A DNA stretch of 37,526 bases. Source: Desulfurivibrio sp. Its GTDB lineage: Bacteria; Desulfobacterota; Desulfobulbia; Desulfobulbales; Desulfurivibrionaceae. The notes beneath the pieces are model-generated. The model had not been told where the DNA came from. It was given only the letters and a program-made list of their open reading frames with translations, and searched no databases. A program made the position numbers and the translations under genes. Below, piece by piece: positions 1 through 8,785 of this stretch (within the stretch, counting starts at the first letter, position 1; every line of letters starts with the position of its first letter). The stretch is from the NCBI GenBank assembly GCA_013791995.1, contig VMSS01000231.1, forward strand, positions 1 to 37,526. The letters are read 5' to 3'.

Positions 1-1953
1 CATGGCAAAACCAATCCCGGCGCGGCGAACCCTGTCCACGAGCAGAGACAATGCGTCTTCCCCCGAAGCATCGATGTCATTGATGCCGTCAGCTACCAGA
101 AGGATAAACTTCAGCGCAGGATTAGCCGTGCGAATCCGGAACACCTGTTCATCCAGATAACTGGCATTGGCAAAAAAAAGTGTTCCGTCAAAACGAATCA
201 CCGCGATGTGGCTGCACACCCGAAGGCCGTGATCGATGGTACATCCCAACACGCCATCGTTGCTCATCGCCAGGGTCGAAACATTGGGATGCATCCGTCG
301 ATACAAAAAGACTGCCACGGAAAGAAAAACTCCCAGCAGAATCCCCTTGTCCAGATGGGGGGCAAAAACAAGGGTCGAACAAAAACAGGTCACAGCGATA
401 ATTCCATCCGCCTTCTGCGCCTTCCAGGCATGAACAAACCCTTTCACCTGCACAAGACTGATAACCGCCATCATGATTACTGCAGCGAGAACCGCCTGGG
501 GCAAATGATACAGAAGGGGCGTCAGAAACAATAAGGTCACGGTAACAACGATTGCGCTGAAGACATTTGATAGCCCTGTTTTCCCCCCGGCCTGCAGATT
601 CACTGCTGATCTGGAGAACGAGCCTGACACAGGATAGGAACCGCTGAAAGAGCCAATGATATTGGCCAGTCCCTGCCCCATCAACTCCTGATTGGCATCA
701 AGCTTTTGCCCTGTTTTCGCGGCAATGGCTTTGGCGATGGAAATGGCCTCCATGAAACCGAGCAGGGAAATAATCGCGGCATAGGATAGAAGCTGCGAAA
801 ATGCCTGGAGGTTTAATTCCGGAAAGCGCAAGGAAGGAATACCCTGGGGGATATTGCCAACCACCGCTCCCCCGCCGGTCAAAACCAAACTGTATTCCGA
901 CAAAGCATTGTTGCCCACCTTGATCCGCCATGTCCGCCCGTCCACTTTCATTTCCGGCGGAGCCTCCCCCTTCCGGAAGAAGACAACCCCATCTTCCGTC
1001 TGAACCGAGTCAAGTTGCAAAGTACGCAAGGCTGCTCTGCTTGCCTGCATATTTCCCTTGGTTTTTTCGAGCAGAAGGCTCTGCACCGCCTTATTGTGCT
1101 GCATTTCCAAAAGCGCCAACGGATCCCCGGCGCTCCCGCTCTCCATCGCATTGATCGCGTCAATCACCGTTGATCGCTGTTCACCATAAAATTTTATTTT
1201 TTCCACGCCGAGATTGAACTCTGCCACCTGTTCCCGGATTTCCTCTGAACGAAAATCGTCGAGAGATACCGTCTGGTGACGCTCAAAGCCGGTGAGCCAG
1301 GAAATCAGGGTAGTGATCACAACTGCGGCCAGAATTGCTGGTGCTTTCGGGTACGCTCTTTTCAAGCCCACCATTATGGCGATGGCCAGGGCAGCCATGC
1401 CGAATGTCGGCCAGTGGATATATTGCACACCCCTCTGCAACACAAGAAAAATGGTTTCGTAATGGTATCCCGCCTTGTCAACCTCAACCCCGAGTATTTT
1501 CGACAACTGCGAAGTAGCTATAATAATGGCGGCAGCATTGGTGAAACCGCTGACCACCGGATGGGAGAGAAAATTGACCACCAGTCCGAGCCTGAAAACA
1601 CCCAGACAGAACTGAAAGAGGCCTACAATAAGAGCCAGCATGATGGCGTAGGCGATAAACTGCTCACTGCCTGCAGTGGCGATGGACTCAAGAGACGCTG
1701 CGGTCACCAGGGAAACCACCGCCACAGGACCTGTGGCAAGCTGCCTGCTCGACCCGAAAAGGGCCGCCACCATCGGCGGGAGAAAGGAGGCATACAGGCC
1801 GTAATAGGGTGGCAAGCCGGCAAGCTGGGCATAGGCCATGGACTGAGGAATCAGGACCAATGCCACGGTAATGCCGGCCAACGCATCCGCCTTGAATTTT
1901 TCCTTGTCGTATTCCCTGAGCCAGGGCAGAAACGGAAACAATTTTAGAAGCAA
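1..1953 (-). CDS. SulP-family inorganic anion transporter with STAS domain (3' end cut by window edge)
   Basis: This is an inner-membrane anion permease, probably for sulfate or bicarbonate; the substrate cannot be read from sequence. 651 codons are visible and the frame is still open at base 1. The N-terminus has the SulP signature: residues about 25-60 contain ADALAGITVALVLIPQSMAY and the motif GLPPYYGLYASFLPP. Hydrophobic segments follow to about residue 220, then a polar insert (about 223-361), then VVGNIPQGIPSLRFP, which normally directly follows the membrane helix. A C-terminal STAS domain ends the visible part (DINDIDASGEDAL near residue 635). No ATG is available. I place the start at TTG 1953, 9 nt after a GGGGG ribosome site and downstream of an in-frame TAG. 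It lies 59 nt downstream of purE and may share its transcript. Confidence 0.88.
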   Translation of the reverse strand, partial: MLLKLFPFLPWLREYDKEKFKADALAGITVALVLIPQSMAYAQLAGLPPYYGLYASFLPPMVAALFGSSRQLATGPVAVVSLVTAASLESIATAGSEQFIAYAIMLALIVGLFQFCLGVFRLGLVVNFLSHPVVSGFTNAAAIIIATSQLSKILGVEVDKAGYHYETIFLVLQRGVQYIHWPTFGMAALAIAIMVGLKRAYPKAPAILAAVVITTLISWLTGFERHQTVSLDDFRSEEIREQVAEFNLGVEKIKFYGEQRSTVIDAINAMESGSAGDPLALLEMQHNKAVQSLLLEKTKGNMQASRAALRTLQLDSVQTEDGVVFFRKGEAPPEMKVDGRTWRIKVGNNALSEYSLVLTGGGAVVGNIPQGIPSLRFPELNLQAFSQLLSYAAIISLLGFMEAISIAKAIAAKTGQKLDANQELMGQGLANIIGSFSGSYPVSGSFSRSAVNLQAGGKTGLSNVFSAIVVTVTLLFLTPLLYHLPQAVLAAVIMMAVISLVQVKGFVHAWKAQKADGIIAVTCFCSTLVFAPHLDKGILLGVFLSVAVFLYRRMHPNVSTLAMSNDGVLGCTIDHGLRVCSHIAVIRFDGTLFFANASYLDEQVFRIRTANPALKFILLVADGINDIDASGEDALSLLVDRVRRAGIGFAM

Positions 1954-2012
1954 AAGAAAAATCCCCCTTGTCTATCCACGATTAAACAAACAATTTCACT
2001 GTTCAGTCGCGG

Positions 2013-2513
2013 CTAGGCTTTGCCTTTTTTAAGCTCTGCAGACTTTTTCATCAGGTTTTCACGGGTTTTCACCCTGAACTTTTCTAACTCTCCTGCGACT
2101 TCAGGATATTTGATCGATAAAATTTCACAGGCGAGATACGCTGCATTCTTTGCGCCATCGATCGCAACGGTTGCCACCGGAACCCCCGGAGGCATCTGGA
2201 CCGTGGCGTACAAGGCGTCAACTCCGTGCAAAGCACCGGAAGTCAGAGGCACCCCGATAACCGGCAAAGTGGTGTGGGCGGCAATAACCCCGGCAAGATG
2301 CGCTGCCATTCCGGCTCCGGCAATAATCACCTCAAGTCCGCGCTCTCTTGCGGTACCGGCATATTCCGCTGTTTTATCCGGAAGCCGGTGTGCAGAACTG
2401 ATATCTATTTCGTAAGGGATACCCATTTCTGCAAGCACCGCTCCCGCCTTTTCCATAACCGGAAGATCCGATTCGCTGCCCATCAGAATTCCAACAAGTG
2501 GTTTGCTTTGCAT
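2013..2513 (-). CDS. purE: N5-carboxyaminoimidazole ribonucleotide mutase, class I PurE
   Basis: PurE converts N5-CAIR to 4-carboxy-AIR in cytosolic purine synthesis. The protein has 166 residues, the usual class I length. Visible motifs are GSESD (12-16), SAHR (40-43) with the catalytic histidine, GAGMAAHL (66-73) and QMPPGVPV (106-113). The frame is open 16 codons further upstream, but ATG 2513 is preceded by AAGGAG at 6 nt and gives the family N-terminus, so I chose it. The stop is TAG. No purK is seen nearby. The gene lies 90 nt downstream of the P-loop protein gene with no terminator between them, suggesting co-transcription. Confidence 0.95.
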   Translation of the reverse strand: MQSKPLVGILMGSESDLPVMEKAGAVLAEMGIPYEIDISSAHRLPDKTAEYAGTARERGLEVIIAGAGMAAHLAGVIAAHTTLPVIGVPLTSGALHGVDALYATVQMPPGVPVATVAIDGAKNAAYLACEILSIKYPEVAGELEKFRVKTRENLMKKSAELKKGKA

Positions 2514-2603
2514 TGTTCTCTCCTTTGTGCGGATTTTTCCGGTGCATTGACGCACCAGCATTTTTAATCTGAATAACTGTATTATTTCCTCTGCTCCACA
2601 GAC

Positions 2604-4409
2604 TCATGGCGCAAGCTTTATATCTCCCAGGGTGGCGATAACCCTCAACAACGCTCTGGCCGCTTTTTCAGGTCCGGAGGCCTCATAACCGGGGATGCCA
2701 AGTCGTGTCCGAAGCTGCCCAACCTTTACTCCGGACTTGAATGCCGCAGCAAAAGCCATACCGGCCAGATCTTCATGCAATTCTTTGTATTGTGGCGGCC
2801 CGAATATATTGGCAAAATACGAATGAACCAGGCCGGTGGATGTTGTCGTCCCCTTGGCCATCACTGCTCCTTCCCGGAAAACGTTCAGCGCCTGGGCAGG
2901 ACTCGTAAATTGTTCAAGGATAGGATGCTCCGCATCGACCTCTTCATAATTATTGGCGTACAACAGATAATCCAGGGGATACCCTTTCAAGACATCTTCA
3001 ATGGTCGCCACCGGCAATACGACACGGGCGTTGACTTTCTGCGGGCTCATGATGATGGCCCGATCAATCTGACCAAAGGCATAGCCTTGCTGCAGATCAT
3101 CCAACCGGATGAAGGCGCCTATTTCCGTTCCATAGGCAATAAGCCGTCCTGTCTCATCAATCTCGATTGAACCCATGTCATCGGCGACAATCCGCATTTC
3201 CCGAATATACGTTTCCCCGAGAATGCGGAACGCTTCCAGGGTTTCTGATTTCCCTGCAGCCGTATCCCCGACAAGCAGAATATTGGCCTCGATCCCGCTT
3301 TTGACAAAACCGCCTTTGAGGGAAATATGCACCATGGCACCATGAAAGGGCAGGCGGCCCCGTTTCATCATGATCACATTGTGGAGGGTCAGGGTCATCT
3401 TCTTGAGATAGCCGAAATAGCCGAACCTATCTTCGAGCGGTACAGCGGCAACCAGCAGATCATGCCCATCATCATCAAAAAACACCGTGGGCAAATCCCC
3501 GAATTGGGCCATCTGTTCCGGTGGGGCGCCAAAAACGTATACTGCAGCGGGGCCGGCACAAATCTGTTCATCCGTGGCCAATTCAAAAAGGTTTGCAACA
3601 GAGGAACCCAACCCCATAAATCGGTGGTGAAAATAGATAAAAATAACGAGCGACCCGACCTGCGCCGGATAACAGAGAAAATCCTCTGGTACTAAAACCA
3701 GATCAAGAAGCGGGTTGACCTCTGTACGCTGGAATTGCCCAGTGCGCTTATTTGTCGGCGGGTCGATAATCAGGGGAGGAGCTATCCATATCTGGCGGAT
3801 AAATGGTATTTCTCCTAAAATTTTTTCATACGATTCCGGCAAGCCGGAATCTTTTGGCACAGCGATAATGCCGACCTTGCATCCGGCCGCAACATGTCGA
3901 TATACCCGTGGATGACTACCGGTTATATTCTCGCAAATATTGCGATACAAGGAGCGGACCTGATGCGCCAATAAAACGAGCGTCTCATTAAAAGCTCGGT
4001 GGGGACGCTGATCCATACAGTTTGGCCCTGGCTCGGAATACAGCACCATATAACGATCAAAAGACCGCCAATAATCGTACAATTTCTCTACAAATTCATG
4101 AAAAGCCTGTCGCCGCAATGGCTCAGACAAGAAAGCCGCCGATGGCAGCAGTGAAACAACCTGCGCCACCGGATGTTCGCTCAATGATTTTAAGATATTG
4201 ATGAACAGCCTCTTCTCCCTGTCACTTTCGAGAGCCAGCCCTAATTCTGCAAGCAAGGGCGATTCGTCGAGGCGAAGGTCTGCTATGTACAGGTTGAGCA
4301 ACTCGTCGAATACTTCACTGTGGATGAGTTCTCTTTGCGACTCGCAGATCTTGCCATCGGTGCTGATGATAATTTGCCGCCCTTGCCGTTGGATTTTTTT
4401 TGCCGCCAT
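2604..4409 (-). CDS. Uncharacterised 601-residue P-loop protein, HPr kinase / PEP carboxykinase-like
   Basis: I do not recognise a characterised family for the whole protein. The C-terminal half has a Walker A motif GDTAAGKS (381-388) followed by ET, then VADD (408-411). This layout resembles HPr kinase/phosphorylase (GDSGIGKSET then RLVADD) and the related PEP carboxykinase fold. Further conserved-looking segments are HGAMVHI (356-362) and YGTEIGAFIRLDDL (426-439). The first 330 residues are mostly helical and acidic and match nothing I can name. No signal peptide or membrane span is evident. ATG 4409 has CGGAG 9 nt upstream; the stop is TGA. Two intrinsic terminators sit directly upstream of the start codon. 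A nucleotide-binding kinase-like role is inference; no PTS genes are in the window. Confidence 0.7.
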   Translation of the reverse strand: MAAKKIQRQGRQIIISTDGKICESQRELIHSEVFDELLNLYIADLRLDESPLLAELGLALESDREKRLFINILKSLSEHPVAQVVSLLPSAAFLSEPLRRQAFHEFVEKLYDYWRSFDRYMVLYSEPGPNCMDQRPHRAFNETLVLLAHQVRSLYRNICENITGSHPRVYRHVAAGCKVGIIAVPKDSGLPESYEKILGEIPFIRQIWIAPPLIIDPPTNKRTGQFQRTEVNPLLDLVLVPEDFLCYPAQVGSLVIFIYFHHRFMGLGSSVANLFELATDEQICAGPAAVYVFGAPPEQMAQFGDLPTVFFDDDGHDLLVAAVPLEDRFGYFGYLKKMTLTLHNVIMMKRGRLPFHGAMVHISLKGGFVKSGIEANILLVGDTAAGKSETLEAFRILGETYIREMRIVADDMGSIEIDETGRLIAYGTEIGAFIRLDDLQQGYAFGQIDRAIIMSPQKVNARVVLPVATIEDVLKGYPLDYLLYANNYEEVDAEHPILEQFTSPAQALNVFREGAVMAKGTTTSTGLVHSYFANIFGPPQYKELHEDLAGMAFAAAFKSGVKVGQLRTRLGIPGYEASGPEKAARALLRVIATLGDIKLAP

Positions 4410-4446
4410 AATGAATTACTCCGAACACATTGCGTGATTGCAAAGC

Positions 4447-4490
4447 AAAAAAAAGGCCGAGGAATCCTTTAACAAGGATGCATCGACCTT
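4447..4490 (-). terminator. Intrinsic terminator (second of a tandem pair), 37 nt before the P-loop gene start
   Basis: On the minus strand an 8-bp outer stem (AAGGTCGA with TCGGCCTT, one G-U pair) encloses an inner ATCCTT/AAGGAT hairpin and is followed by eight T residues. It lies inside the 5' leader of the 601-residue protein gene, so it may be an attenuator and not only the end of an upstream transcript. Confidence 0.8.
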
Positions 4491-4550
4491 TATTCCAAGA
4501 ACCGCTCTCAAACCTGAGTCGGCTGGACAAAATATCATTTATATTGTAGG

Positions 4551-4596
4551 CAAAAAAAAACCGCACAATATCAGAAACAAGTCAGATATCGTACGG
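4551..4596 (-). terminator. Intrinsic terminator (first of a tandem pair)
   Basis: On the minus strand a 12-bp stem (CCGTACGATATC with GATATTGTGCGG, two G-U pairs, otherwise perfect) with a 12-nt loop is followed by nine T residues. It comes 126 nt after the MpsC-family gene stop and just after a promoter-like sequence. Confidence 0.85.
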
Positions 4597-4651
4597 TCCT
4601 TTCCTGGCAGGTGCTTTTGACACCCCCCAAGTCTCAACCTCTTATAGCCAC

Positions 4652-4680
4652 AACTTACCTTCCGATCAGCAGGAAGTCAA
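4652..4680 (-). promoter_or_regulatory. Candidate sigma70 promoter upstream of the tandem terminators
   Basis: Minus strand TTGACT, a 17-nt spacer, then TAAGTT. The -35 matches consensus at 5 of 6 positions; the -10 is weak (3 of 6). It lies between the MpsC-family gene and the two terminators, so a transcript from here would run into both before reaching the P-loop gene. The 312-nt gap 4410-4721 otherwise holds nothing I can identify. Confidence 0.35.
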
Positions 4681-4721
4681 CGGGAAATAGTATCTCGGTT
4701 CACCAAAGGGCAAAAGAGCTT

Positions 4722-5087
4722 TCAAGACAGATCCGGCACCGAATTTAGAGTGAACAAAATTATTCTCTCGCCGGTAACAGTGCTGATGTCCGTATGCAAA
4801 CTTTTGACTTTCTCGCCTATGATTCCCTCGATGACCGCCTCCAGCAATGGCCGTCCTTTTTCAAGGAGGGTACAGCGTACCTGCTTGATCAATTCTCTAC
4901 CGTTGGAAACATCGGCAGCACCTGCCAACTGGTATTCCGCTTTGGTCAGTACCCCTTTCAGGCGAACAAGAACCATGTCATCAACAATGTAAGTCTTGGT
5001 TTCAAGAGGGCCTCGGCCCATATATTCCTTTTCAAATCTGATGATCGCCTCGCTTATCTCCGCTTCGATCATTCCAGTACTCTTCAT
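4722..5087 (-). CDS. DUF2294 / MpsC-family small protein
   Basis: This is a 121-residue soluble protein of the DUF2294 family (Pfam PF10057, now named MpsC after a cation/bicarbonate-linked membrane-potential system in staphylococci); its molecular role is poorly known. Family hallmarks are the N-terminal GMIEAEISEAIIRFEKEY stretch, GRGP (24-27), DDMVLVRLKGVLT (36-48), KAE (49-51) and the C-terminal HTDIST..GERIILFTL (98-114). The length equals that of single-domain members. I start at ATG 5087, with GAGGA 7 nt upstream; the frame extends 20 codons further without a ribosome site. The stop is TGA. It is isolated by terminators on both sides, and no MpsA/MpsB partner is in the window. Confidence 0.8.
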   Translation of the reverse strand: MKSTGMIEAEISEAIIRFEKEYMGRGPLETKTYIVDDMVLVRLKGVLTKAEYQLAGAADVSNGRELIKQVRCTLLEKGRPLLEAVIEGIIGEKVKSLHTDISTVTGERIILFTLNSVPDLS

Positions 5088-5206
5088 TTTCGTTTCCTCT
5101 GTTGTCTGCCCAAAAAACCAGCAGCTAAAACGACATCCCCACCCCACTTATCCAAAAAGCAGCTGTGGTTGTTTTTACCCCAATGAAGTGCGACCTGCCG
5201 GAAGCA

Positions 5207-5245
5207 CAAAAAAAGCTGGTCTGAACTTTCGTTCAAACCAGCTTT
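5207..5245 (-). terminator. Intrinsic terminator of the ribosomal-protein superoperon, after rplQ
   Basis: On the minus strand a 15-bp stem (AAAGCTGGTTTGAAC with GTTCAGACCAGCTTT, one G-U pair) closed by a GAAA tetraloop runs into a T tract. It begins 24 nt after the rplQ stop and ends the alpha operon. Confidence 0.92.
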
Positions 5246-5269
5246 GAATTTTCCCAAGGATTAAGTGTA

Positions 5270-5656
5270 CTAATTATCCTCTTTTTCTCCTTTTGCCTCG
5301 CTGTAGTTCACAAGCTCAAGGATAGCCATCTCTGCTGCATCACCAAGGCGATTGCCGGTTCTGATAATCCTGGTATATCCACCATTACGGGTCATATACT
5401 CATCTTTCAGGACATCAAACAATTTGGCCACGACTTTTTTGTCCTGAATAAAAGATAAAGCCTGGCGGCGGGCATGAAGATCACCACGCTTGGCCAACGT
5501 AATCATCTGATCAGCAACCTTGCGAACTTCCTTGGCCTTGGGGGTAGTAGTGACAATTCTCTCATGCTCTAACAGAGAAGTCACCATATTGCGAACCATG
5601 GCCTGGCGATTGGATGTTGTCCTGCCAAGTCTTCTGCCTGCTTTTCTATGTCTCAT
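5270..5656 (-). CDS. rplQ: 50S ribosomal protein L17
   Basis: L17 is a large-subunit protein near the exit tunnel. The 128-residue protein starts [20 protein letters not shown], the family N-terminus, and contains the conserved stretch about [19 protein letters not shown] (28-46). The C-terminus is short and acidic (EAKGEKEDN). It is the last gene of the alpha cluster, 19 nt after rpoA, and is followed by a strong terminator. Confidence 0.97.
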   Translation of the reverse strand: MRHRKAGRRLGRTTSNRQAMVRNMVTSLLEHERIVTTTPKAKEVRKVADQMITLAKRGDLHARRQALSFIQDKKVVAKLFDVLKDEYMTRNGGYTRIIRTGNRLGDAAEMAILELVNYSEAKGEKEDN

Positions 5657-5675
5657 AACTACCCTCTTCCCGGAT

Positions 5676-6713
5676 TTATAACTGTTCTTCAGGTACTTTG
5701 TCAGACACGACAGGAGGCTCCCAGCCTTCTAGTTTCATGCCCAGCGAAAGTTCCATCTCAGACAGCAGTTGCTTTATCTCATTAAGAGATTTACGGCCAA
5801 AGTTTTTGGTCTTCAGCATCTCAGCCTCTGATTTCTGCACCAATTCGCCAATGTGACGAATATCGGCATTACGAAGACAATTTGCTGAACGAACCGAAAG
5901 CTCCAGATCCTCTACGCTACGGTAGAGGTTCTCATTGACAGGCGACCGATTATCTTCGCGTGTATCATCAATAACAGGCTCAACAGATTCCTCATCAAAA
6001 GCGATAAAAACCTGCAGCTGCTCTTTCATTATTTTTGCGGCATAGGCCAAGGCATCTTCAGGCTTTACGCTGCCGTCGGTGGTTATTTCCAGAATCAGTT
6101 TGTCGTAATCGGTCTGCTGCCCAACACGCGCCTGGCTGACAAGGGACTTCACATTGACAATGGGCGTAAAAATAGCATCGATTGGGATTACCCCGATCAC
6201 CTGCTCCTCAGTCTTGTTTTTCTCAGCCGTAACATACCCTTTTCCCCACTTCACCTCAAACTCGGCCTTAAATACACCCTCGCCGCTGATGGTGCAAATC
6301 TCCTTGTCAGGATTCATCACTTCAACTTTGCCACCGGAGGTAATATCGCCGGCGGTGATGGTGCCAAGCTTGTTCTTTTCAATCTTAACGATCTGCGAAC
6401 CGGGAGTATTCAGTTTCAGGCGCACTTCTTTAAGATTAAGGATGATCTGGGTCACATCTTCCTTAACCCCAGGAATGGTTGATAATTCGTGAAGCGCACC
6501 ATCAATCTTAACTGAAGTAATAGCAGCACCCTGAATGGAGGACAAAAGAATCCTGCGCAGGGAATTCCCGATAGTCGTGGCAAAACCCCGCTCCAATGGC
6601 TGACAGGTGAATTTGCCGAAACTTTTGGTATGGGTGTCCTGGTCTACTTCCAGTCTTTCAGGAATGATAAGCTCATGCCAATTTCTGTAAAACGGATCAG
6701 ACTCAAGTGTCAT
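5676..6713 (-). CDS. rpoA: DNA-directed RNA polymerase subunit alpha
   Basis: The alpha subunit nucleates RNA polymerase assembly and contacts upstream promoter DNA and activators. The protein is 345 residues, slightly longer than E. coli (329). The dimerising N-terminal domain spans about 1-240 and includes [19 protein letters not shown] (41-59). A linker of about 20 residues leads to the C-terminal domain, with [11 protein letters not shown] (275-285) and KNFGRKSL (303-310), the helix-hairpin-helix that reads UP elements; R281 corresponds to E. coli R265. ATG 6713 has AGGA 4 nt upstream. It lies between rpsD and rplQ, as usual. Confidence 0.98.
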   Translation of the reverse strand: MTLESDPFYRNWHELIIPERLEVDQDTHTKSFGKFTCQPLERGFATTIGNSLRRILLSSIQGAAITSVKIDGALHELSTIPGVKEDVTQIILNLKEVRLKLNTPGSQIVKIEKNKLGTITAGDITSGGKVEVMNPDKEICTISGEGVFKAEFEVKWGKGYVTAEKNKTEEQVIGVIPIDAIFTPIVNVKSLVSQARVGQQTDYDKLILEITTDGSVKPEDALAYAAKIMKEQLQVFIAFDEESVEPVIDDTREDNRSPVNENLYRSVEDLELSVRSANCLRNADIRHIGELVQKSEAEMLKTKNFGRKSLNEIKQLLSEMELSLGMKLEGWEPPVVSDKVPEEQL

Positions 6714-6741
6714 AGTTTCCTATTGCTCCACGGTTGGCTAA

Positions 6742-7371
6742 TTATTTGGAGTAAAGCTCTACAATCAACTGCTCCTGAATCGGCATAGTGATTTCCTGCC
6801 GAATCGGTAAGGCTTTTACAGTTCCCTTGTAGTTCTCTTTATCAAGCTCCAACCAGCTTGGCACACCACGACGCACGACGGCTTCAAGGCTCTCGTTAAT
6901 GGCGGCAACTTTTTTGCTTTTTTCTTTCAAAGTAATCACGTCATTCACGGAAACTCGGAAAGAAGGGATGTTCACCTTCCTGCCGTTCACCTGAATATGA
7001 TCGTGCCGCACCAACTGCCGTCCCTGATTCCTTGAACTGGCATAACCAAGGCGATAAATGACATTGTCAAGGCGGCTTTCCAAGAGCATCAACAGGTTTT
7101 CACCAGTAACACCCTTGATCCGCTCTGCAATCTCAAAATATTTGTGAAATTGGCCTTCCAGCATGCCATACATGCGCCGGACTTTTTGTTTTTCACGTAG
7201 CTGAATGGAATAGTCAGAAACCTTACGCACCCGGGCCTGACCATGCTGTCCTGGTGGAAAGGAACGCCTTTCAAAGGCGCACTTATCTGAATAGCATCTG
7301 TCGCCTTTCAAAAACAACTTGAGTTTTTCGCGCCGACACTGCCGGCATTCCGCGCCTGTATATCTGGCCAA
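6742..7371 (-). CDS. rpsD: 30S ribosomal protein S4, zinc-binding form
   Basis: S4 is a primary 16S rRNA-binding protein and, in many bacteria, the translational regulator of the alpha operon. The protein has 209 residues. C9, C12, C26 and C31 form the C-x2-C-x13-C-x4-C zinc site of the Cys-containing S4 type. The S4 RNA-binding domain follows (about 98-160, including [20 protein letters not shown]). Translation starts at TTG 7371, 6 nt after GGAGG; no ATG is near, and the family N-terminus MARYTG fixes this choice. Confidence 0.97.
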   Translation of the reverse strand: MARYTGAECRQCRREKLKLFLKGDRCYSDKCAFERRSFPPGQHGQARVRKVSDYSIQLREKQKVRRMYGMLEGQFHKYFEIAERIKGVTGENLLMLLESRLDNVIYRLGYASSRNQGRQLVRHDHIQVNGRKVNIPSFRVSVNDVITLKEKSKKVAAINESLEAVVRRGVPSWLELDKENYKGTVKALPIRQEITMPIQEQLIVELYSK

Positions 7372-7441
7372 TTTGGACCTCCACTCAATCTCACTAAATC
7401 ATACTTTAATTATCAAACGCCCTGCGACCAGCCCTGCTCCA

Positions 7442-7834
7442 CTAAACCCTTCTACGCTTGGGAGGCTTGCAGCCATTATGCGGCACTGGGGTCACATCAC
7501 GGATAACGCTCACATCAAAACCATTGGTCTGTAGTGCCCGGATAGCAGATTCCCGCCCAGGCCCAGGGCCATTGACCCGGACCTCAACTTTGCGCATGCC
7601 ATGTTCCTGAGCCTTTTTCGCCGCAGCATCAACCGTGTTTTGCGCAGCAAAAGGGGTGCTTTTTCGTGACCCTTTAAACCCCAAACAACCAGCACTCGAC
7701 CAGGAAATAACATTTCCCTGCCTGTCCGCAAATGTAACAAGGGTGTTGTTAAAGGTAGAGTGAATAAAACATATTCCCTCTGGTACATTTTTCTTTTCCT
7801 TGCGCTTCGGACGATTCGCTTTCGGACTAGCCAT
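7442..7834 (-). CDS. rpsK: 30S ribosomal protein S11
   Basis: S11 sits on the platform of the small subunit near the mRNA exit. The protein has 130 residues with conserved [20 protein letters not shown] (about 31-50) and, near the C-terminus, [21 protein letters not shown] use ATG 7834, with AGGAG 5 nt upstream; a further in-frame ATG six codons upstream lacks family support. It lies between rpsM and rpsD. Confidence 0.97.
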   Translation of the reverse strand: MASPKANRPKRKEKKNVPEGICFIHSTFNNTLVTFADRQGNVISWSSAGCLGFKGSRKSTPFAAQNTVDAAAKKAQEHGMRKVEVRVNGPGPGRESAIRALQTNGFDVSVIRDVTPVPHNGCKPPKRRRV

Positions 7835-7873
7835 TATAACTCCTATAAACAATCCAGAATGATTATTTAATCT

Positions 7874-8242
7874 CTACTTTTTGCTTTTAATCGCTGACCG
7901 CCGTGGACCTTTTCTGGTCCTGGCATTGGTCTTGGTGCGCTGTCCCCGACACGGCAACCCTTTACGATGACGAATTCCGCGATAGCACCCAGCGTCCGTC
8001 AAACGTTTAACATCCATGGCCACTTCACGCCGACGGTCACCTTCGACAACAAACTGATCATCCATGATTTTTCTGATGTTGGTAACATCATTTTCAGACA
8101 AATCATCGCTGCTCGTTGTATGCGGCAAACCAACCAAATCCAGAATCTTACGGGCAGAAGTCCTGCCAATTCCGTGGATGTAGGTTAAAGCAATAACCAT
8201 GTGCTTATTTCTTGGTAAATCAACACCAGCTAAACGTGCCAA
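7874..8242 (-). CDS. rpsM: 30S ribosomal protein S13
   Basis: S13 lies in the 30S head and touches L5 and the P-site tRNA through its basic C-terminal tail. The protein has 122 residues. It begins [14 protein letters not shown] and ends in the conserved [17 protein letters not shown] tail plus KSKK. The start is TTG 8242, 6 nt after GGGAGG. An ATG just upstream is out of frame and closes after five codons. Confidence 0.97.
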   Translation of the reverse strand: MARLAGVDLPRNKHMVIALTYIHGIGRTSARKILDLVGLPHTTSSDDLSENDVTNIRKIMDDQFVVEGDRRREVAMDVKRLTDAGCYRGIRHRKGLPCRGQRTKTNARTRKGPRRSAIKSKK

Positions 8243-8279
8243 GGCATGCCTCCCTTGTTAGTCAAAATAAATAAAAAAA

Positions 8280-8393
8280 TTAGCCCTGCCGTTGTTTGTG
8301 CTTTTTTATCTTACATGAAACACGCAAGACGCCTTTTCGTTTGAACACCCGGCAGTCACTACAAATTTTTTTCACAGAAGATCTTACTTTCAT
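8280..8393 (-). CDS. rpmJ: 50S ribosomal protein L36, zinc-ribbon form
   Basis: This is a 37-residue large-subunit protein, [20 protein letters not shown] at the start and [10 protein letters not shown] at the end. C11, C14, C27 and H32 form the zinc site of the Cys-containing L36 type. The start is ATG 8393 and the stop is TAA. It sits between infA and rpsM with gaps of 34 and 37 nt, its usual place. Confidence 0.95.
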   Translation of the reverse strand: MKVRSSVKKICSDCRVFKRKGVLRVSCKIKKHKQRQG

Positions 8394-8427
8394 TATGCAA
8401 CCCTTTTGTTATACGGCAAAAAATTTT

Positions 8428-8652
8428 CTACTTCTTCTTCGCCCTGAATGTCACTCTTCCCCGAGTGAGATCATAAGGAGATAACTCAACAGTGACACGA
8501 TCCCCCGGAAGAATCTTTATAAAATGCATTCTCATCTTTCCGGAAATATGGGCTAATATCCGATGGCCATTATCAAGCTCAACCCGAAACATTGCATTAG
8601 GGAGAGGCTCTACGATGGTCCCTTCAACCTGAATAGCTTCTTCTTTGGACAT
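8428..8652 (-). CDS. infA: Translation initiation factor IF-1
   Basis: IF-1 binds the ribosomal A site during initiation. The protein has 74 residues, against 72 in E. coli, and is a single OB fold carrying [20 protein letters not shown] (residues 10-29), [10 protein letters not shown] and [15 protein letters not shown] chose ATG 8652, which gives the family N-terminus MSKEEAIQ; an in-frame ATG ten codons upstream would add a non-family extension. The ribosome site is imperfect (AAGGGG very close, AGGA further off). A 133-nt AT-rich gap separates it from map. Confidence 0.95.
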   Translation of the reverse strand: MSKEEAIQVEGTIVEPLPNAMFRVELDNGHRILAHISGKMRMHFIKILPGDRVTVELSPYDLTRGRVTFRAKKK

Positions 8653-8785
8653 AAACCCCTTATTTCCTAAAATACTTTCCATCCTGCCGGTTCATAAACA
8701 CAAAATATTCTGGCAGACAGAAAGCAGAGGATATTACCTTATTTATTATTTTTTGCCTTATTTTTTTTCATAAAGACAAAAATAG

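Noticed and set aside
1276-1947. A 223-codon plus-strand frame at the left edge.
   Set aside because: The opposite strand encodes a continuous SulP protein with clear family motifs.
2514-2561. A longer purE starting at 2561.
   Set aside because: The ATG at 2513 has an ideal ribosome site and gives the family N-terminus.
4600-4700. A small SRP RNA, suggested by CGGAAGG-like sequence and G-rich segments.
   Set aside because: The conserved SRP loop sequences and the long paired stem are missing.
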